DNA from: Planomicrobium okeanokoites | GTDB lineage: Bacteria; Bacillota; Bacilli; Bacillales_A; Planococcaceae | Length of the DNA: 64,000 nt | Direction: 5' to 3' | Assembly (NCBI RefSeq): GCF_003428875.1 | Contig: NZ_QQRS01000003.1 | Location: 186,001 to 250,000, forward strand | Part shown: positions 32,706 through 42,093 of the stretch, in pieces | Position numbering within the stretch: position 1 is the first letter of the stretch | Layout: every line of letters starts with the position of its first letter | Translations under genes and position numbers: made by a program | Notes under the pieces: generated by a model | Told to the model about the DNA's origin: nothing | What the model saw: the letters and a program-made list of their open reading frames with translations, nothing else | Databases searched by the model: none

Positions 32706-33575
32706 ATGAAGCAGGCTATCTATTTTGCAATTGGAATTATCGTTGCCTCAGCCATTTTCCTGATGGTGGGATTCAATAAAGAAGAAGTCGTGGCGACAGT
32801 CGATGGCACAGAAATCGAACAGGATGCACTTTATGAGCAAATGGTGAAAACAAGTGGAGCAGAGGCGTTGGATATCATGATTTCCAATGAAATCATCCGC
32901 CAGGAAGCCGAAAAAGCGGACATTGAAATCACCCAGGAAGAATTGGATGCGGAACTCGCGGAATACGAAGAGCAATACGGCGGTGCTGAAGGGCTTGCTG
33001 CTGCACTTGAAGGAAGCGGGTTAACCAAAGAGGATCTGGAAGAGGAAATGAAGAACTTTTTGAGAATCGAGAAATTGATCGGTCCGGAAATCGAAATCAC
33101 AGATGAAGCGATCGAGACATATTTCAAGGAGAATAAAGAAGCTCTTGGCCAAAGCGCAACCGTGGAAGCCAGCCATATCTTGACTGAAACAAAAGAACAG
33201 GCGGAAGAAGTGGCGCAGAAATTGGCGGATGGGGAAGACTTCGCAGAACTGGCTGCTGAATATTCCGTTGATACGGCCAATGCTGAAAACGGCGGTGAAC
33301 TTGGCAGCTTCGGAAAAGGTGAAATGGCGCCTGAATTCGAAGAAGCGGCATTCGCGATGAAACCGGGTGAAGTCAGCGATCCGGTCCAAACTGATTTCGG
33401 ATATCACATCATCAAAGTGACGGATAAAACGAAAGCTTCTGAAGCAACGCACGAAGACAGCAAAGAGCAGATCAAAGAGATCCTGTTCGATGAAGCATTG
33501 AATGCAAAATATGCTGCTTGGATTGCCGAGAAACAAGCGGCGTATGATATTGAAAACAAACTAGACCAAGACTGA
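32706..33575 (+). CDS. PrsA-like peptidyl-prolyl isomerase (parvulin, PpiC domain)
   Basis: A 289-residue extracytoplasmic foldase. An N-terminal membrane anchor (AIYFAIGIIVASAIFLMVGF) has no lipobox Cys, unlike typical PrsA lipoproteins. A SurA-like N-terminal domain follows (VDGTEIEQDALYEQMVK), then a parvulin domain at about residues 155-245: VEASHILTETKEQAEEV, DFAELAAEYSVD, GGELGSFGKGEMAPEFE and FGYHIIKV. It helps secreted proteins fold at the membrane. The start at 32706 is preferred because GAGGG lies 6 bases upstream; an ATG at 32700 is too close to it. Confidence 0.88.
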   Translation: MKQAIYFAIGIIVASAIFLMVGFNKEEVVATVDGTEIEQDALYEQMVKTSGAEALDIMISNEIIRQEAEKADIEITQEELDAELAEYEEQYGGAEGLAAALEGSGLTKEDLEEEMKNFLRIEKLIGPEIEITDEAIETYFKENKEALGQSATVEASHILTETKEQAEEVAQKLADGEDFAELAAEYSVDTANAENGGELGSFGKGEMAPEFEEAAFAMKPGEVSDPVQTDFGYHIIKVTDKTKASEATHEDSKEQIKEILFDEALNAKYAAWIAEKQAAYDIENKLDQD

Positions 33576-33603
33576 TTGATTTTGCCGATGAATAGTAGAA
33601 AAT

Positions 33604-33641
33604 GAAAACCGTGATTTGGAATTGATCCAAATCACGGTTTT
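33604..33641. terminator. Bidirectional terminator between PrsA-like and second RsbR gene
   Basis: AAAACCGTGATTTGGA at 33604-33619 pairs with its complement at 33626-33641, with T-runs in both directions. Confidence 0.92.
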
Positions 33642-33657
33642 TCTATGTGCATCGATT

Positions 33658-34485
33658 TTATTCGACTGAAAGATATTCGCTGAGGGCGTTCTGCAGCGTT
33701 CCCAACGTTTTGGTTTTAGGATCGAATGATAAACCAAGATTGATCATTTTCCGGACGACTTCTGACCGCAAGCCCGTAATGACGGTTCTGCAGCCCATCA
33801 TCGCACTGCCATCGATGATTTTCATCAGGTGATGGATGACCTCTGGTTCCATGTCGGCAATACCGGACATATCCAGGATCAAAGTTTCGATATGGCTGTC
33901 TCCAACCTCGGTCAGCACTTTTTCTTCCAGAATTGATGCACGGAAAGAATCGACTGAACCTATCAGCGGCAAGATTGAAACAGCTGCATTGATCGGAATG
34001 ATCGGCACCGAAAGATTTTCGACAAGCTTGCGATGTGCCATGAGCAATGAATCTTTATAGGTGGAGTAGTTGATGAAAAAGTGATTCAGGAACGTATCCA
34101 CGCGTGTATTCACATCTTGTTCCATGGAGAAGAAGTCGAATCCGGATTTATTGTATGTAGCATCGTTGTACTGCTGGAGGAAGGTCCAAAGGGTGCGGCG
34201 GATGGCCTGGATCCATTCCAGCTTAAAGGAAAGTTCGATCGAATGCGTCGCCCAGGCAATGCCTTCCTGCTTTGCGAATAATTTAAGCTCCTCTTCCTGT
34301 CCTTCAACTATATAGCCGACAACTTTGTGGGCATTTGAAACGAGATCGATATTGCCGATTCGCAGGATTTCATCAATCCGGTCTTTTACATTAACGGCTT
34401 CTTCCAATAATTTTTCATCAAATGCTTCCCGGTATTTTTCAAAGAAAACCTTAATTTCTTCTGATTTTTGCAATGCCTCAGCCAT
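33658..34485 (-). CDS. RsbR-family stressosome protein lacking the usual second phosphosite
   Basis: A 275-residue paralogue of the protein at 27754, with an N-terminal globin-like sensor domain and a C-terminal STAS domain. The STAS block VPIIPINAAVSILPLIGSVD leads into SFRAS, so the first phosphosite is Ser. At the second site the T205-equivalent motif (VDT in RsbRA) is replaced by MEP in GIADMEPEVIHH, so there is no phosphorylatable residue there. The start is set at 34485 by AAAGGAG 9 bases upstream; an ATG at 34530 has a poor site. A sigma-B-like promoter lies at 34605-34630. It may act as a non-responsive or modified stressosome subunit. Confidence 0.84.
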   Translation of the reverse strand: MAEALQKSEEIKVFFEKYREAFDEKLLEEAVNVKDRIDEILRIGNIDLVSNAHKVVGYIVEGQEEELKLFAKQEGIAWATHSIELSFKLEWIQAIRRTLWTFLQQYNDATYNKSGFDFFSMEQDVNTRVDTFLNHFFINYSTYKDSLLMAHRKLVENLSVPIIPINAAVSILPLIGSVDSFRASILEEKVLTEVGDSHIETLILDMSGIADMEPEVIHHLMKIIDGSAMMGCRTVITGLRSEVVRKMINLGLSFDPKTKTLGTLQNALSEYLSVE

Positions 34486-34604
34486 TCCTTTTTTCTCCTT
34501 TGATAAGTAATTTTTTATAAATACTTCCATTACCTTTAATTAAGTATAGCATTATTGAAATTCAGATTGTAAACCTGTGTCTAACAAAATGAACAATTCT
34601 AACT

Positions 34605-34630
34605 ATACCCAAGCTATTTTTTGGCGAAAC
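34605..34630 (-). promoter_or_regulatory. Sigma-B-like promoter of the second RsbR gene
   Basis: On the minus strand, GTTTCG (34630-34625), a 14-base spacer, and a perfect GGGTAT (34610-34605). The leader is about 120 bases. Confidence 0.55.
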
Positions 34631-34765
34631 CTTAATCCCGGCAAAAATAAGCAGCAGTTCAATTATGGAGCGCTTAGAAGCGGCTGTCTTATTAATGTGC
34701 AGGAGTTTAAGGATTCATGTGGAATAAACAATTATCAAATCCATTGCTGAAAGGGAGAAGGCACT

Positions 34766-35383
34766 TTGAAAACCATGGCTGCCTGTTTATGTATTGTTGG
34801 AGGAATCCTTTGGGGAATGAAACCGTTATACGATTTTGTGGTGATCGGCAGGCAAATCAACACAGGATATTTCGCCAGCGATTGGACGGACTACGTCAAG
34901 TTTGTGTTTCCGCTTCTTTGTCTTGGGGGCATTTATGTTCTTCATGTTCTATATAGCAGGAAACTGAAGAATCCACTCCTCCTGTTGAGTGCGGCACTCG
35001 TGTTTAATGGGTTGTTCCATTTTTTTGAGATTTATTTTCCGGACACCGGCATACCGTTCGGTTTGCTGTTTTTGTTTTCAGGAACGGTATTGCTGGCGGT
35101 TGGTTCCTTTATGCTGATGAGGCGAATAAGCTTCCATAAAGAAATTCCCCGCGTGTTGTTGTGGCTGACGCGTACATTATTCGTGGTGACGCTGCTTTTT
35201 TGCCTGTCACCATTTTTAACGGGTTTATTTCAGGAACAATTTTATACGATGATGCTGATTTCACTGATGATGGCAGTCGGATTTATATGGGCAGGAATCG
35301 GGGGAGCGCTTTTAGCTGCACTTCAAAGCAAAGCGGGTGCTGCTGATCCGCAAGTTGAAAACAGCCAAAATCGGCAACTTTAA
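34766..35383 (+). CDS. Six-helix membrane protein, unknown
   Basis: I do not recognise this 205-residue protein. It has six hydrophobic helices (about residues 5-22, 45-60, 70-90, 95-117, 130-155 and 160-190) and a polar, possibly disordered tail (SKAGAADPQVENSQNRQL). No catalytic residues stand out. The start is TTG at 34766 with GGGAG 8 bases upstream; an ATG at 34775 would be possible with a longer gap. It is monocistronic and precedes the large TPR gene. Confidence 0.6.
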   Translation: MKTMAACLCIVGGILWGMKPLYDFVVIGRQINTGYFASDWTDYVKFVFPLLCLGGIYVLHVLYSRKLKNPLLLLSAALVFNGLFHFFEIYFPDTGIPFGLLFLFSGTVLLAVGSFMLMRRISFHKEIPRVLLWLTRTLFVVTLLFCLSPFLTGLFQEQFYTMMLISLMMAVGFIWAGIGGALLAALQSKAGAADPQVENSQNRQL

Positions 35384-35421
35384 AGATTGCAAAAATTCCG
35401 CAAAAATCTGTGGGAAAACCA

Positions 35422-35450
35422 TTGCGCCCTAGAATTTTCCAACATATAAT
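35422..35450 (+). promoter_or_regulatory. Promoter of the TPR-C39 gene
   Basis: TTGCGC at 35422-35427 and a perfect TATAAT at 35445-35450, separated by 17 bases. Confidence 0.6.
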
Positions 35451-35500
35451 AAATCAACCGTATTTACGGGGGACATGGGAGAAAAGAGGGCACGCGGCAG

Positions 35501-38500
35501 ATGAGAGCGAATGAGATCAAAACGATCGAGCAGTTGATAGAAGAGATTCGTAGTTTATGGGGAGAGCGGTCAATTAGCCGCTTACACATTTGGTTAGCGG
35601 AATTAGAGACGGAAGCGGATTATTACAGGCTGATTCGCATGGCGGATCAGGCAGAGCTTTATAAATACAGCAATCTATTGGCGTCACATGCCTATAAACG
35701 TTTCGGCACGCTGCGTCCGTTTTCCTGGCATTGTACACGGTTATTGGAAACAGGCAAGAGCCTGGAAGCGGAAGAGAGAATGACAGCGCGGCTGCACGGT
35801 GTGCCGGAGTCGAACTTCACGGTCGACGAACGGGTATCGGCGCATATGCTGTTATTCCGCGTCTTCTGCCAGTTGAACCGGATGCCGGAAGCGAAAGAAC
35901 AATTGGAGAAGATCAAAGAAGTGAAAAGCGCCGCATGGGCGGATCTTGATGCACTCTATCATCTTCACAGCGGCAAATGGGACGATGGCGAAGCGATTTT
36001 AAGAGACGCTTTGATAGATCCGAACGCAGACCGCAGTGATTATGTCCGCAGCTTATTGGCCGATCATCTATCGATGGCAGGCCGCCAAAGCGAATCGCTT
36101 GAGGTGCTGAAAGAAGGTCAGAAGCTCTATCCGCACAATTGGTCATTCTGTATGGAGCAGGTAAGACGTCTGTTCCACCTGAATCGGTTTGAAGAAACAA
36201 TTGCATTGATGAATGATATCAATGCGAAAAATCCGTATCACGCTCATCGTGATTATTACGTGTTTCTGACAGCGGAATGTCTGTATAAGCTTGAGAAGTG
36301 GGACGCACTCGAGGCTTGGATTTCACAGCATCAAAAAGTATTGGAAAAGACGATCTACGGTAAAACGACGATTCAGCGTGAAGCAACTCACAAACAATTG
36401 AGACTGACGCCGAAAGTCCAAAAGCTCGATTATTGCGTGCCGGCTTCGCTGTCGATTATGCTGGAAGCATATGGAATGGATACCGGTCAGGACGAAATTG
36501 CGTCGCATGTGTTTGACGTGACGGGCTCGAAACTTCGGACAACGATGACGTATATGGAGTCGCTCGGTTTAAAGGGACAGTATTTCAAAGGGAATCTTGA
36601 ACTTTATAAAAAGCTGATTGATGCAGGACGGCCGGTGCTGCTGTCGATGATGATTGAGAACAGTGCCCACGTGCAGGTGGTGGTCGGCTATGATGACCGG
36701 CTGCAGGTGATGCTCATCCAGGATCCGAATGACTTGGCACCATCGTTGATTCCTTACGCAGAACTGAAAGACGTCTATAAGATGACGGATTCACTCAGTA
36801 TGATTTTCGTCAATCAGGCGCAAGAACATGTATTGGCGGAGCTGAATCCGGCAGAGCATCAATTCTATGAAAAGATGTATGAATTTTTGGATGAGGAAGA
36901 GGAGCTTGAAAGTGAAGCATTTTTTGCTTTCCTGGAAGCGCATCCGGAAGAACGCTATGCTGCTGTAATCGGGATATCGATCCTTTTTTCCGACCGGGCT
37001 AAAGCTCTTCATGATAAATGGGTGGAGCGGCTGCGCCAGGAATTGGGTCCGGAGGATTCGGATTTGGCACTGTTGATCGCCCATCTGCATTTCCAGAAGG
37101 ATGAATTGCCGGAAGCGTTGGCATCTCTCGCTGCAGTCAATGAAAAGAACAGTCCGTATGCGCTGTTTTTACGCGGCGTCATCCTGATGAACCAGGATAG
37201 CCACACTCAGGCAATTCCATATTTCAAGCAATCGATTGAACTGGATCATTATCAGCCGGCGGCTTACAGCCATTTGGCACGCTGCTATATGGAGGTGGGC
37301 AAAATTCATCAAGCGTATAAATGGTCGCTGATTGCTATTGAGCAGCTGCCATCGGATACGCAAGCCAGAATTACGCACAGCCTGATCCAATACGAATCCG
37401 GAGCTTACGCAAAATCTTTGGAGAGGTTCCGTAAGCTGAGTGAAGAGCATCCGAAAGATGGCTATTTCATCTATGAAATTGGCCGTTGCCTGCTGGCGCT
37501 GGGCGAAGAGGCGGAAGCCACCGCAGCTTTTGAACGTTATATCAAAATGGCGCCGGAATTGCCGTATGCTTATCTGCGTCTTGCCGAAATCCATATGGCG
37601 GCGGAAAACTGGAAAGCGGCATCCGTAATTGTCAGCAAAGGATTAGAGCATGCAGACAATAAAGACGTGCTCCACGTTTACAGCGGACATATCGCAGCAG
37701 AGCAGAATCAGTTCGCTGACGCGGAAAGCGAATACCGCAAAGCGCTCGAACTCGATTCGGAAGATTTGTTTGCCGTGACGTTCATCGCACATACACTTGT
37801 GAAGCAGGAACGGTTTGAAGAGGCCGTTGCATTTTTGAAACAGTACAGCGCAAAAGGTGATACCGGTTATTTCATCCGTTCATCGACGATGCTATGGGAA
37901 GAGTGGCCGGAATACGCAGGGCAGCAGCACGCTTTGTCACTGCTGGAAAAAGGGCTGGAAAACAAAGAGCTCGAAGATTATGCGGATATGGCGGTGCAGT
38001 ATGCGGATTTCGGCGGCAATCCGCTTTTCCGGAACCGGGTATTGAATACATTCAAAAAATTGCGGGAGACAGAGAGCGATGCGACCTTGCTGTGCATCGA
38101 AGGCCAATTGCATGAGCAGGCAGGGAACCATCCTTTTGCGAGGATGCTTTACGAAATGGCATCGGAGAAAGAACCGAGTGCGCAAGCTAATTTCCAACTC
38201 GGCTTGCTTGAAGCGGAAGCAGGCAGATTGGATGAAGCGATTCCATATTTGGTCCGCAGTGCTGAACTGGATCCTGAAAATTCTGCTGTGCGGGAAGCGC
38301 TGGTCAAAGTTTACACGGAAAAGGAAGACATTCCGCGGGCTTTTGCGGCGGCTCTGATTTTATTGCAGAACGATCCGCTTGAACTCGATTTCAAGGAATT
38401 ATTCGAGCTGGCAGTAACGGAAGAATCTGTCGAAGCAATTTCAAAAGCCTTGGACCAGGTGGCAGAACAAGTGCCGGAGGAATGGTGGCTTGTCGGAAAA

Positions 38501-39676
38501 GCGCATTGCGCGGAAAAAGAAGGGCGCATCAAAGAAGCGGAAGACTTGTTTGAACAGGCTAAAGCGCTGAACGGCGCGTTTCCTTCCTACTACCAGCATG
38601 CCGAATTCTGCGTGAGGAGAGGGCAATTGAAACGCGCCGCGCTGCTGTTGGAAGAGCTTATCGGAAAGCATCCGGAAGACGAACGCCTTTACGAAGAATA
38701 TGTCCGAATCTATGCAGAAATGGGCAAAACCCATGACATCAATAAGCGCCTGAAAAAGCTTCTGAAGGGCGAAGAGCTCGGACTTGCGCAAGCCTTTTGC
38801 GCAGATGCGCTGGGCCAATGGTTTACTGCGACTGAAGAAGAAGCGGAAATCGAACATGAGAAAAAAGGCGGACTCGGCAAGCTGCTTCACACAGGGCAGC
38901 GGTTACGGGTATCGACAACGATTTTCATCCTCTACGGTGAAGCGATGAAACGTGCGCCGAAACATGAAGTGCCAGTTCTGCGCCATGCGATGTATTGCCT
39001 GTCACGCGGTATGGCCAAAGAAGCCGTTGAAGAGCTCGCGCCATTTGTCAAACGAACAGGTAATTACGAGGCAGCGAGCCTGCAATTGGAAGCGACACTG
39101 CAGCTGGCGGCCGACAAACAATCGGAAAAACTGATCCATAAAGCGATCAAATTGGCAGAAAAGCTGCATGGAGAGCAGCCAAATGATGCGGTTGTATTGA
39201 TGAATTGGGGCCATGCGCTGGTTGTCATCAACGAGACGGATGAGGCTCTTGAGAAATACGATCATGTCATCCGTTTGGAACCGTTTAACGGAGAACCGTA
39301 TGTCCGGATGCTTGAAATCCTGTCTGATGAAAGAAAATCAGAAGTGCCCGCATTGCTTGAGCGGATTCCAGTGGAACTCGAAAGCAGCGAGTGGATTCGG
39401 ATGGCTCGGGGGATGAGCTGCATCAAAATGGGAGAAGCGGCAAAAGGACGTGAGCTTTTGGCCGCTTTGACTAAGGAAGAAGCGGACTTCTCGCCGGCCT
39501 TTTACGAATTGGCATGCTGCGAAATGCTTCTTGGCAATAAGACGGGAGCGATCAGAACATTGCGTGAGCTGTTCCGTAAGGAAGATGGCGTAAACTTTGT
39601 GATGGCTATCGGCGAAGAGCCGTTGTTTGAAGAGATTTATGAAGATATCGATGAGCTGGTGGCAGAATTAGTTTAG
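35501..39676 (+). CDS. Large TPR-repeat protein with an embedded C39-like peptidase domain
   Basis: This is a 1391-residue protein. TPR-like helical repeats fill about residues 1-300 and 460-1391 (phrases such as AAYSHLARCYMEVGKIHQAY and YKKALELDSEDLFAVTFIAH-like units). A C39/papain-like domain sits at about 300-445: Cys312 in LDYCVPASL, His390 in NSAHVQVVVGYDD and Asp408 in IQDPND form a plausible catalytic triad. The long repeat array suggests a scaffold that presents substrates to the peptidase or binds peptide. No signal peptide or membrane helix is seen, so it is cytoplasmic. No transporter or bacteriocin gene adjoins. GAGGG lies about 10 bases before the start. A terminator follows. 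Confidence 0.82.
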   Translation: MRANEIKTIEQLIEEIRSLWGERSISRLHIWLAELETEADYYRLIRMADQAELYKYSNLLASHAYKRFGTLRPFSWHCTRLLETGKSLEAEERMTARLHGVPESNFTVDERVSAHMLLFRVFCQLNRMPEAKEQLEKIKEVKSAAWADLDALYHLHSGKWDDGEAILRDALIDPNADRSDYVRSLLADHLSMAGRQSESLEVLKEGQKLYPHNWSFCMEQVRRLFHLNRFEETIALMNDINAKNPYHAHRDYYVFLTAECLYKLEKWDALEAWISQHQKVLEKTIYGKTTIQREATHKQLRLTPKVQKLDYCVPASLSIMLEAYGMDTGQDEIASHVFDVTGSKLRTTMTYMESLGLKGQYFKGNLELYKKLIDAGRPVLLSMMIENSAHVQVVVGYDDRLQVMLIQDPNDLAPSLIPYAELKDVYKMTDSLSMIFVNQAQEHVLAELNPAEHQFYEKMYEFLDEEEELESEAFFAFLEAHPEERYAAVIGISILFSDRAKALHDKWVERLRQELGPEDSDLALLIAHLHFQKDELPEALASLAAVNEKNSPYALFLRGVILMNQDSHTQAIPYFKQSIELDHYQPAAYSHLARCYMEVGKIHQAYKWSLIAIEQLPSDTQARITHSLIQYESGAYAKSLERFRKLSEEHPKDGYFIYEIGRCLLALGEEAEATAAFERYIKMAPELPYAYLRLAEIHMAAENWKAASVIVSKGLEHADNKDVLHVYSGHIAAEQNQFADAESEYRKALELDSEDLFAVTFIAHTLVKQERFEEAVAFLKQYSAKGDTGYFIRSSTMLWEEWPEYAGQQHALSLLEKGLENKELEDYADMAVQYADFGGNPLFRNRVLNTFKKLRETESDATLLCIEGQLHEQAGNHPFARMLYEMASEKEPSAQANFQLGLLEAEAGRLDEAIPYLVRSAELDPENSAVREALVKVYTEKEDIPRAFAAALILLQNDPLELDFKELFELAVTEESVEAISKALDQVAEQVPEEWWLVGKAHCAEKEGRIKEAEDLFEQAKALNGAFPSYYQHAEFCVRRGQLKRAALLLEELIGKHPEDERLYEEYVRIYAEMGKTHDINKRLKKLLKGEELGLAQAFCADALGQWFTATEEEAEIEHEKKGGLGKLLHTGQRLRVSTTIFILYGEAMKRAPKHEVPVLRHAMYCLSRGMAKEAVEELAPFVKRTGNYEAASLQLEATLQLAADKQSEKLIHKAIKLAEKLHGEQPNDAVVLMNWGHALVVINETDEALEKYDHVIRLEPFNGEPYVRMLEILSDERKSEVPALLERIPVELESSEWIRMARGMSCIKMGEAAKGRELLAALTKEEADFSPAFYELACCEMLLGNKTGAIRTLRELFRKEDGVNFVMAIGEEPLFEEIYEDIDELVAELV

Positions 39677-39716
39677 AAAGTTCTGAAGTCAGGTCTGTTC
39701 GGTAACAATGAGGAAC

Positions 39717-39752
39717 GCATAGCTGAAGCACTGCTTTAGCTATGCTCTTTTT
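39717..39752 (+). terminator. Terminator after the TPR-C39 gene
   Basis: GCATAGCT at 39717-39724 pairs with AGCTATGC at 39738-39745, with an inner AAGC/GCTT, followed by T's. Confidence 0.85.
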
Positions 39753-39805
39753 TGTATATGATAAGATGAACTTATCTGTGGAGACATACTGTTCGAGAGG
39801 AGTAG

Positions 39806-40273
39806 ATGTTATTGAAAATCAAGTGGTGGCTTTTATTACTGCTGATTTCGGCGCTTGGTCTAGCGGCATGCCAGAGCAATGCAAATGGAAGCGAAGAAAT
39901 AAAAGAAGAGAAGTCAAAAGAAGAAGTGAAAGAAGAAGTTGAAATTGACGAAAAAAAATTCGCAGTCAGCAAAGAAGTGACGGAAATTGAAGTGCTTACT
40001 TGGGAAGGCGATCAATATATTACGACGATTGAGGATGAGCTGTTAATAGAAGACCTTGTCTATGCACTGGAAAATGCGGAAATAAATTACACCGGCAACG
40101 TTGATTGGGCTGGCCCTGATTACAAATTACTGTTCAAACACGAAGAGGAAGTTCTGTATGAAATTGGCTATTGCAATACAATCCAAAATTTCGAGGGCGG
40201 CACTACAGGCAGGTACTGGGAATTCGATCAATTGTACAAAGTGGACATCGAATTGCCAATCGAGCAGCCGTAA
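39806..40273 (+). CDS. Small lipoprotein, unknown function
   Basis: A 155-residue predicted lipoprotein. The signal segment (IKWWLLLLLISALGLAAC) ends in a lipobox LGLAAC at about Cys22. A charged Glu/Lys-rich linker (EEIKEEKSKEEVKEEVE) precedes a compact domain with one later Cys in YEIGYCNTIQNF and several aromatic residues. I do not recognise the domain. The ribosome site GAGAGGAG is only 3 bases from the ATG at 39806 but 9 bases from an in-frame TTG at 39812, so the TTG may be the true start. A strong terminator follows. Confidence 0.65.
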   Translation: MLLKIKWWLLLLLISALGLAACQSNANGSEEIKEEKSKEEVKEEVEIDEKKFAVSKEVTEIEVLTWEGDQYITTIEDELLIEDLVYALENAEINYTGNVDWAGPDYKLLFKHEEEVLYEIGYCNTIQNFEGGTTGRYWEFDQLYKVDIELPIEQP

Positions 40274-40303
40274 TCACCAGAGCTGCATCGTATTTTACAT
40301 TGT

Positions 40304-40333
40304 AAAGGCGCACTCGCATAAGAGTGCGCCTTT
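40304..40333 (+). terminator. Terminator after the lipoprotein gene
   Basis: AAAGGCGCACTC at 40304-40315 pairs with GAGTGCGCCTTT at 40322-40333. Confidence 0.85.
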
Positions 40334-40414
40334 ATTATGAATTCAAGAGGTTGGTGTTGAAAGAACGGCATTCTCTTTTTTTAGATCTCTTCATAACACT
40401 CCTGTTAATAATGC

Positions 40415-40564
40415 TTAAGCACTCTCAATCCCCGCATCGTGTAGAATGTCGAAACCCATTTGGGTCCGTAGAATCCATTGCTCCTTGTATGGGTTTCTCC
40501 TATCCAGCCCGATTTGCCGCCTGACAGCGGGGGCATTGCCCAGCAAATATTCGAGTATATTCAT
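40415..40564 (-). CDS. Small 49-residue protein downstream of the flavodoxin gene
   Basis: A short reading frame begins at ATG 40564 with a strong ribosome site, AGGAGG, about 8 bases upstream. It reads MNILEYLLGNAPAVRRQIGL at the N-terminus and ends at a TAA at 40415-40417. The product is small, basic, and carries a predicted N-terminal amphipathic helix. The flavodoxin gene ends 36 bases upstream on the same strand, so the pair is probably one operon. I cannot assign a function. Confidence 0.55.
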   Translation of the reverse strand: MNILEYLLGNAPAVRRQIGLDRRNPYKEQWILRTQMGFDILHDAGIESA

Positions 40565-40600
40565 TTTGACAGCCTCCTGCGAAAAAATGGCTTGAAAAGC

Positions 40601-41080
40601 TCATGTCTGGTATTGGCTGCTGAACCGGGCGACCAGCTTATCGATTTGCTGATCCCGTTTTTTATTGCCCCAATTGATGACTCCCGAAGCGCTGATCTTT
40701 GCGCCTTTTTCCTCGAGAAATTGTTTCATCTTGGACAGTGCCCGGCTGCCGCCCATCCATTTGTATGGAAATTGTTCAGTCACAAAACAGGAAACATTAT
40801 TTGTATCGAAATCGGGTATTTGTTTAAGATACAGATGAAATCCGGGGCAGAGATTGAATGCCTGCACCCATGCACCGAAAATCAGCGCGTCATAACCAGC
40901 TGCATTGGGAATATGATCCAGCCGAATGTGTTCGGGTTTTTGCGGTCCTTCCGGGGGCTCGGTGTTTTGAAATCTTTCCAATGTAACCTCATGGCCGCCA
41001 TTCTGCAGTTTTTCGCGAAGCTTTTCACCGACCAGCAGTGTGTGTCCCGACTGTGAATGTACGATAATTCCAATCTTCAT
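40601..41080 (-). CDS. Flavodoxin-family protein
   Basis: A 159-residue flavodoxin-fold protein. The FMN phosphate-binding loop is HSQSGHTLLVGEKL (residues 7-20), and later loops include FGAWVQAFNLCPG and FVTEQFPYKWMGG. It is shorter and more variable than classic electron-transfer flavodoxins and may be an NAD(P)H-dependent FMN reductase-like protein. The ATG at 41080 is chosen because GGAGG lies 8 bases upstream; an upstream ATG at 41095 overlaps that site. The 49-residue gene downstream is likely cotranscribed. Confidence 0.82.
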   Translation of the reverse strand: MKIGIIVHSQSGHTLLVGEKLREKLQNGGHEVTLERFQNTEPPEGPQKPEHIRLDHIPNAAGYDALIFGAWVQAFNLCPGFHLYLKQIPDFDTNNVSCFVTEQFPYKWMGGSRALSKMKQFLEEKGAKISASGVINWGNKKRDQQIDKLVARFSSQYQT

Positions 41081-41252
41081 GACCTCTGCCTCCATTCAAC
41101 TCAGTTTTTCGAAGTGTGCCCATGTCTTGTGTAAGTGAGAGCCCAGACGGCTTTTCTTTAATACCTACTTATTTCCATACGCCCGCGCAAACTCCTTTAT
41201 TCATGTCAATAAAGATTCCGGAAACAGGGAAAACCAGGAAGGTGGAGTGGAA

Positions 41253-42005
41253 ATGAAAAACGATGAGAATTTTGAAACGGGTGCGAGCCATGGCCTGCCG
41301 CATAAAACACGAGCGGAGATGCATGAATCACTGCCGGTCGCCGTTAAAAACTGGCTCCAGACAACGGGGGCACTGGACCATGAGCCGATCCGAAGCGTTC
41401 GACTGAAACAGACGGGGACGATCAAGCTGAAACCGGAGCAACGGGATTGGACCGCTTCCGAATCGGAACAAATCAGCTACACCAATCCGCCCGCTTTCCG
41501 CTGGGATGTGAAGATGAAACTTGGCCCGGGCATCTATGTCACGGGAAAGGACAGCTTTGAAGGCGGCAAAGGCAGCATGCGCATCAAGCTCGGCGGCATC
41601 ATGCCCATTTCGAAAACGATGGAAAACGAAAAGACCGACCAGTCGTCGCTGCAGCGCTACCTGATGGAACTCGCCTGGTACCCGACCGCCGCGCTCGGGC
41701 CCTATATTTCCTGGGAGGAAGAAGATGCCCACACGGCCATGGCTACGCTGAAATATGCCGGCTTGAAAGGCACCGCCACGTTTTATTTCGATGAACAATA
41801 TGAATTGGTGAAAGTGGAGGCATGGCGATACAAAGAAAGCGATGAAGATTCACGCCTCGTGTTGTGTACCGGCACGATCAAGGATCAGCAACGCGTCGGC
41901 GGTTTGAAAGTTCCCGTGGAGATCGAAATCAGCTGGCTGCTCGAAAGCGGAACATTTACGTGGTACCGTTTCCGAGCCAGCGATATCCGATTTAATGACA
42001 GGTAG
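41253..42005 (+). CDS. DUF6544/DUF6920-like protein
   Basis: A 250-residue soluble protein. It contains the block LPVAVKNWLQTTGALDHEPI, the W-rich stretch NPPAFRWDVKMKLGPGIYV, and RYLMELAWYPTAALGPYISW, a layout I associate with the DUF6544/DUF6920 family of unknown function. There is no signal peptide or membrane helix. The start at 41253 follows GGAAGGTGGAG; a GTG at 41247 overlaps it. Its function is unknown. The following small gene is 89 bases downstream. Confidence 0.6.
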   Translation: MKNDENFETGASHGLPHKTRAEMHESLPVAVKNWLQTTGALDHEPIRSVRLKQTGTIKLKPEQRDWTASESEQISYTNPPAFRWDVKMKLGPGIYVTGKDSFEGGKGSMRIKLGGIMPISKTMENEKTDQSSLQRYLMELAWYPTAALGPYISWEEEDAHTAMATLKYAGLKGTATFYFDEQYELVKVEAWRYKESDEDSRLVLCTGTIKDQQRVGGLKVPVEIEISWLLESGTFTWYRFRASDIRFNDR

Positions 42006-42093
42006 GCTTTTCGACAGCGGGGCAGTAGAAATGTTATGCTTAACAAAGTTCGCCGGCCACAACAGTGACGGAAAGAACGGAAGGATGATCGAA

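Noticed and set aside
34717..34956. Small open frame starting ATGTGGAATAAA
   Set aside because: Weakly placed ribosome site and mostly overlaps the membrane-protein gene in another frame.
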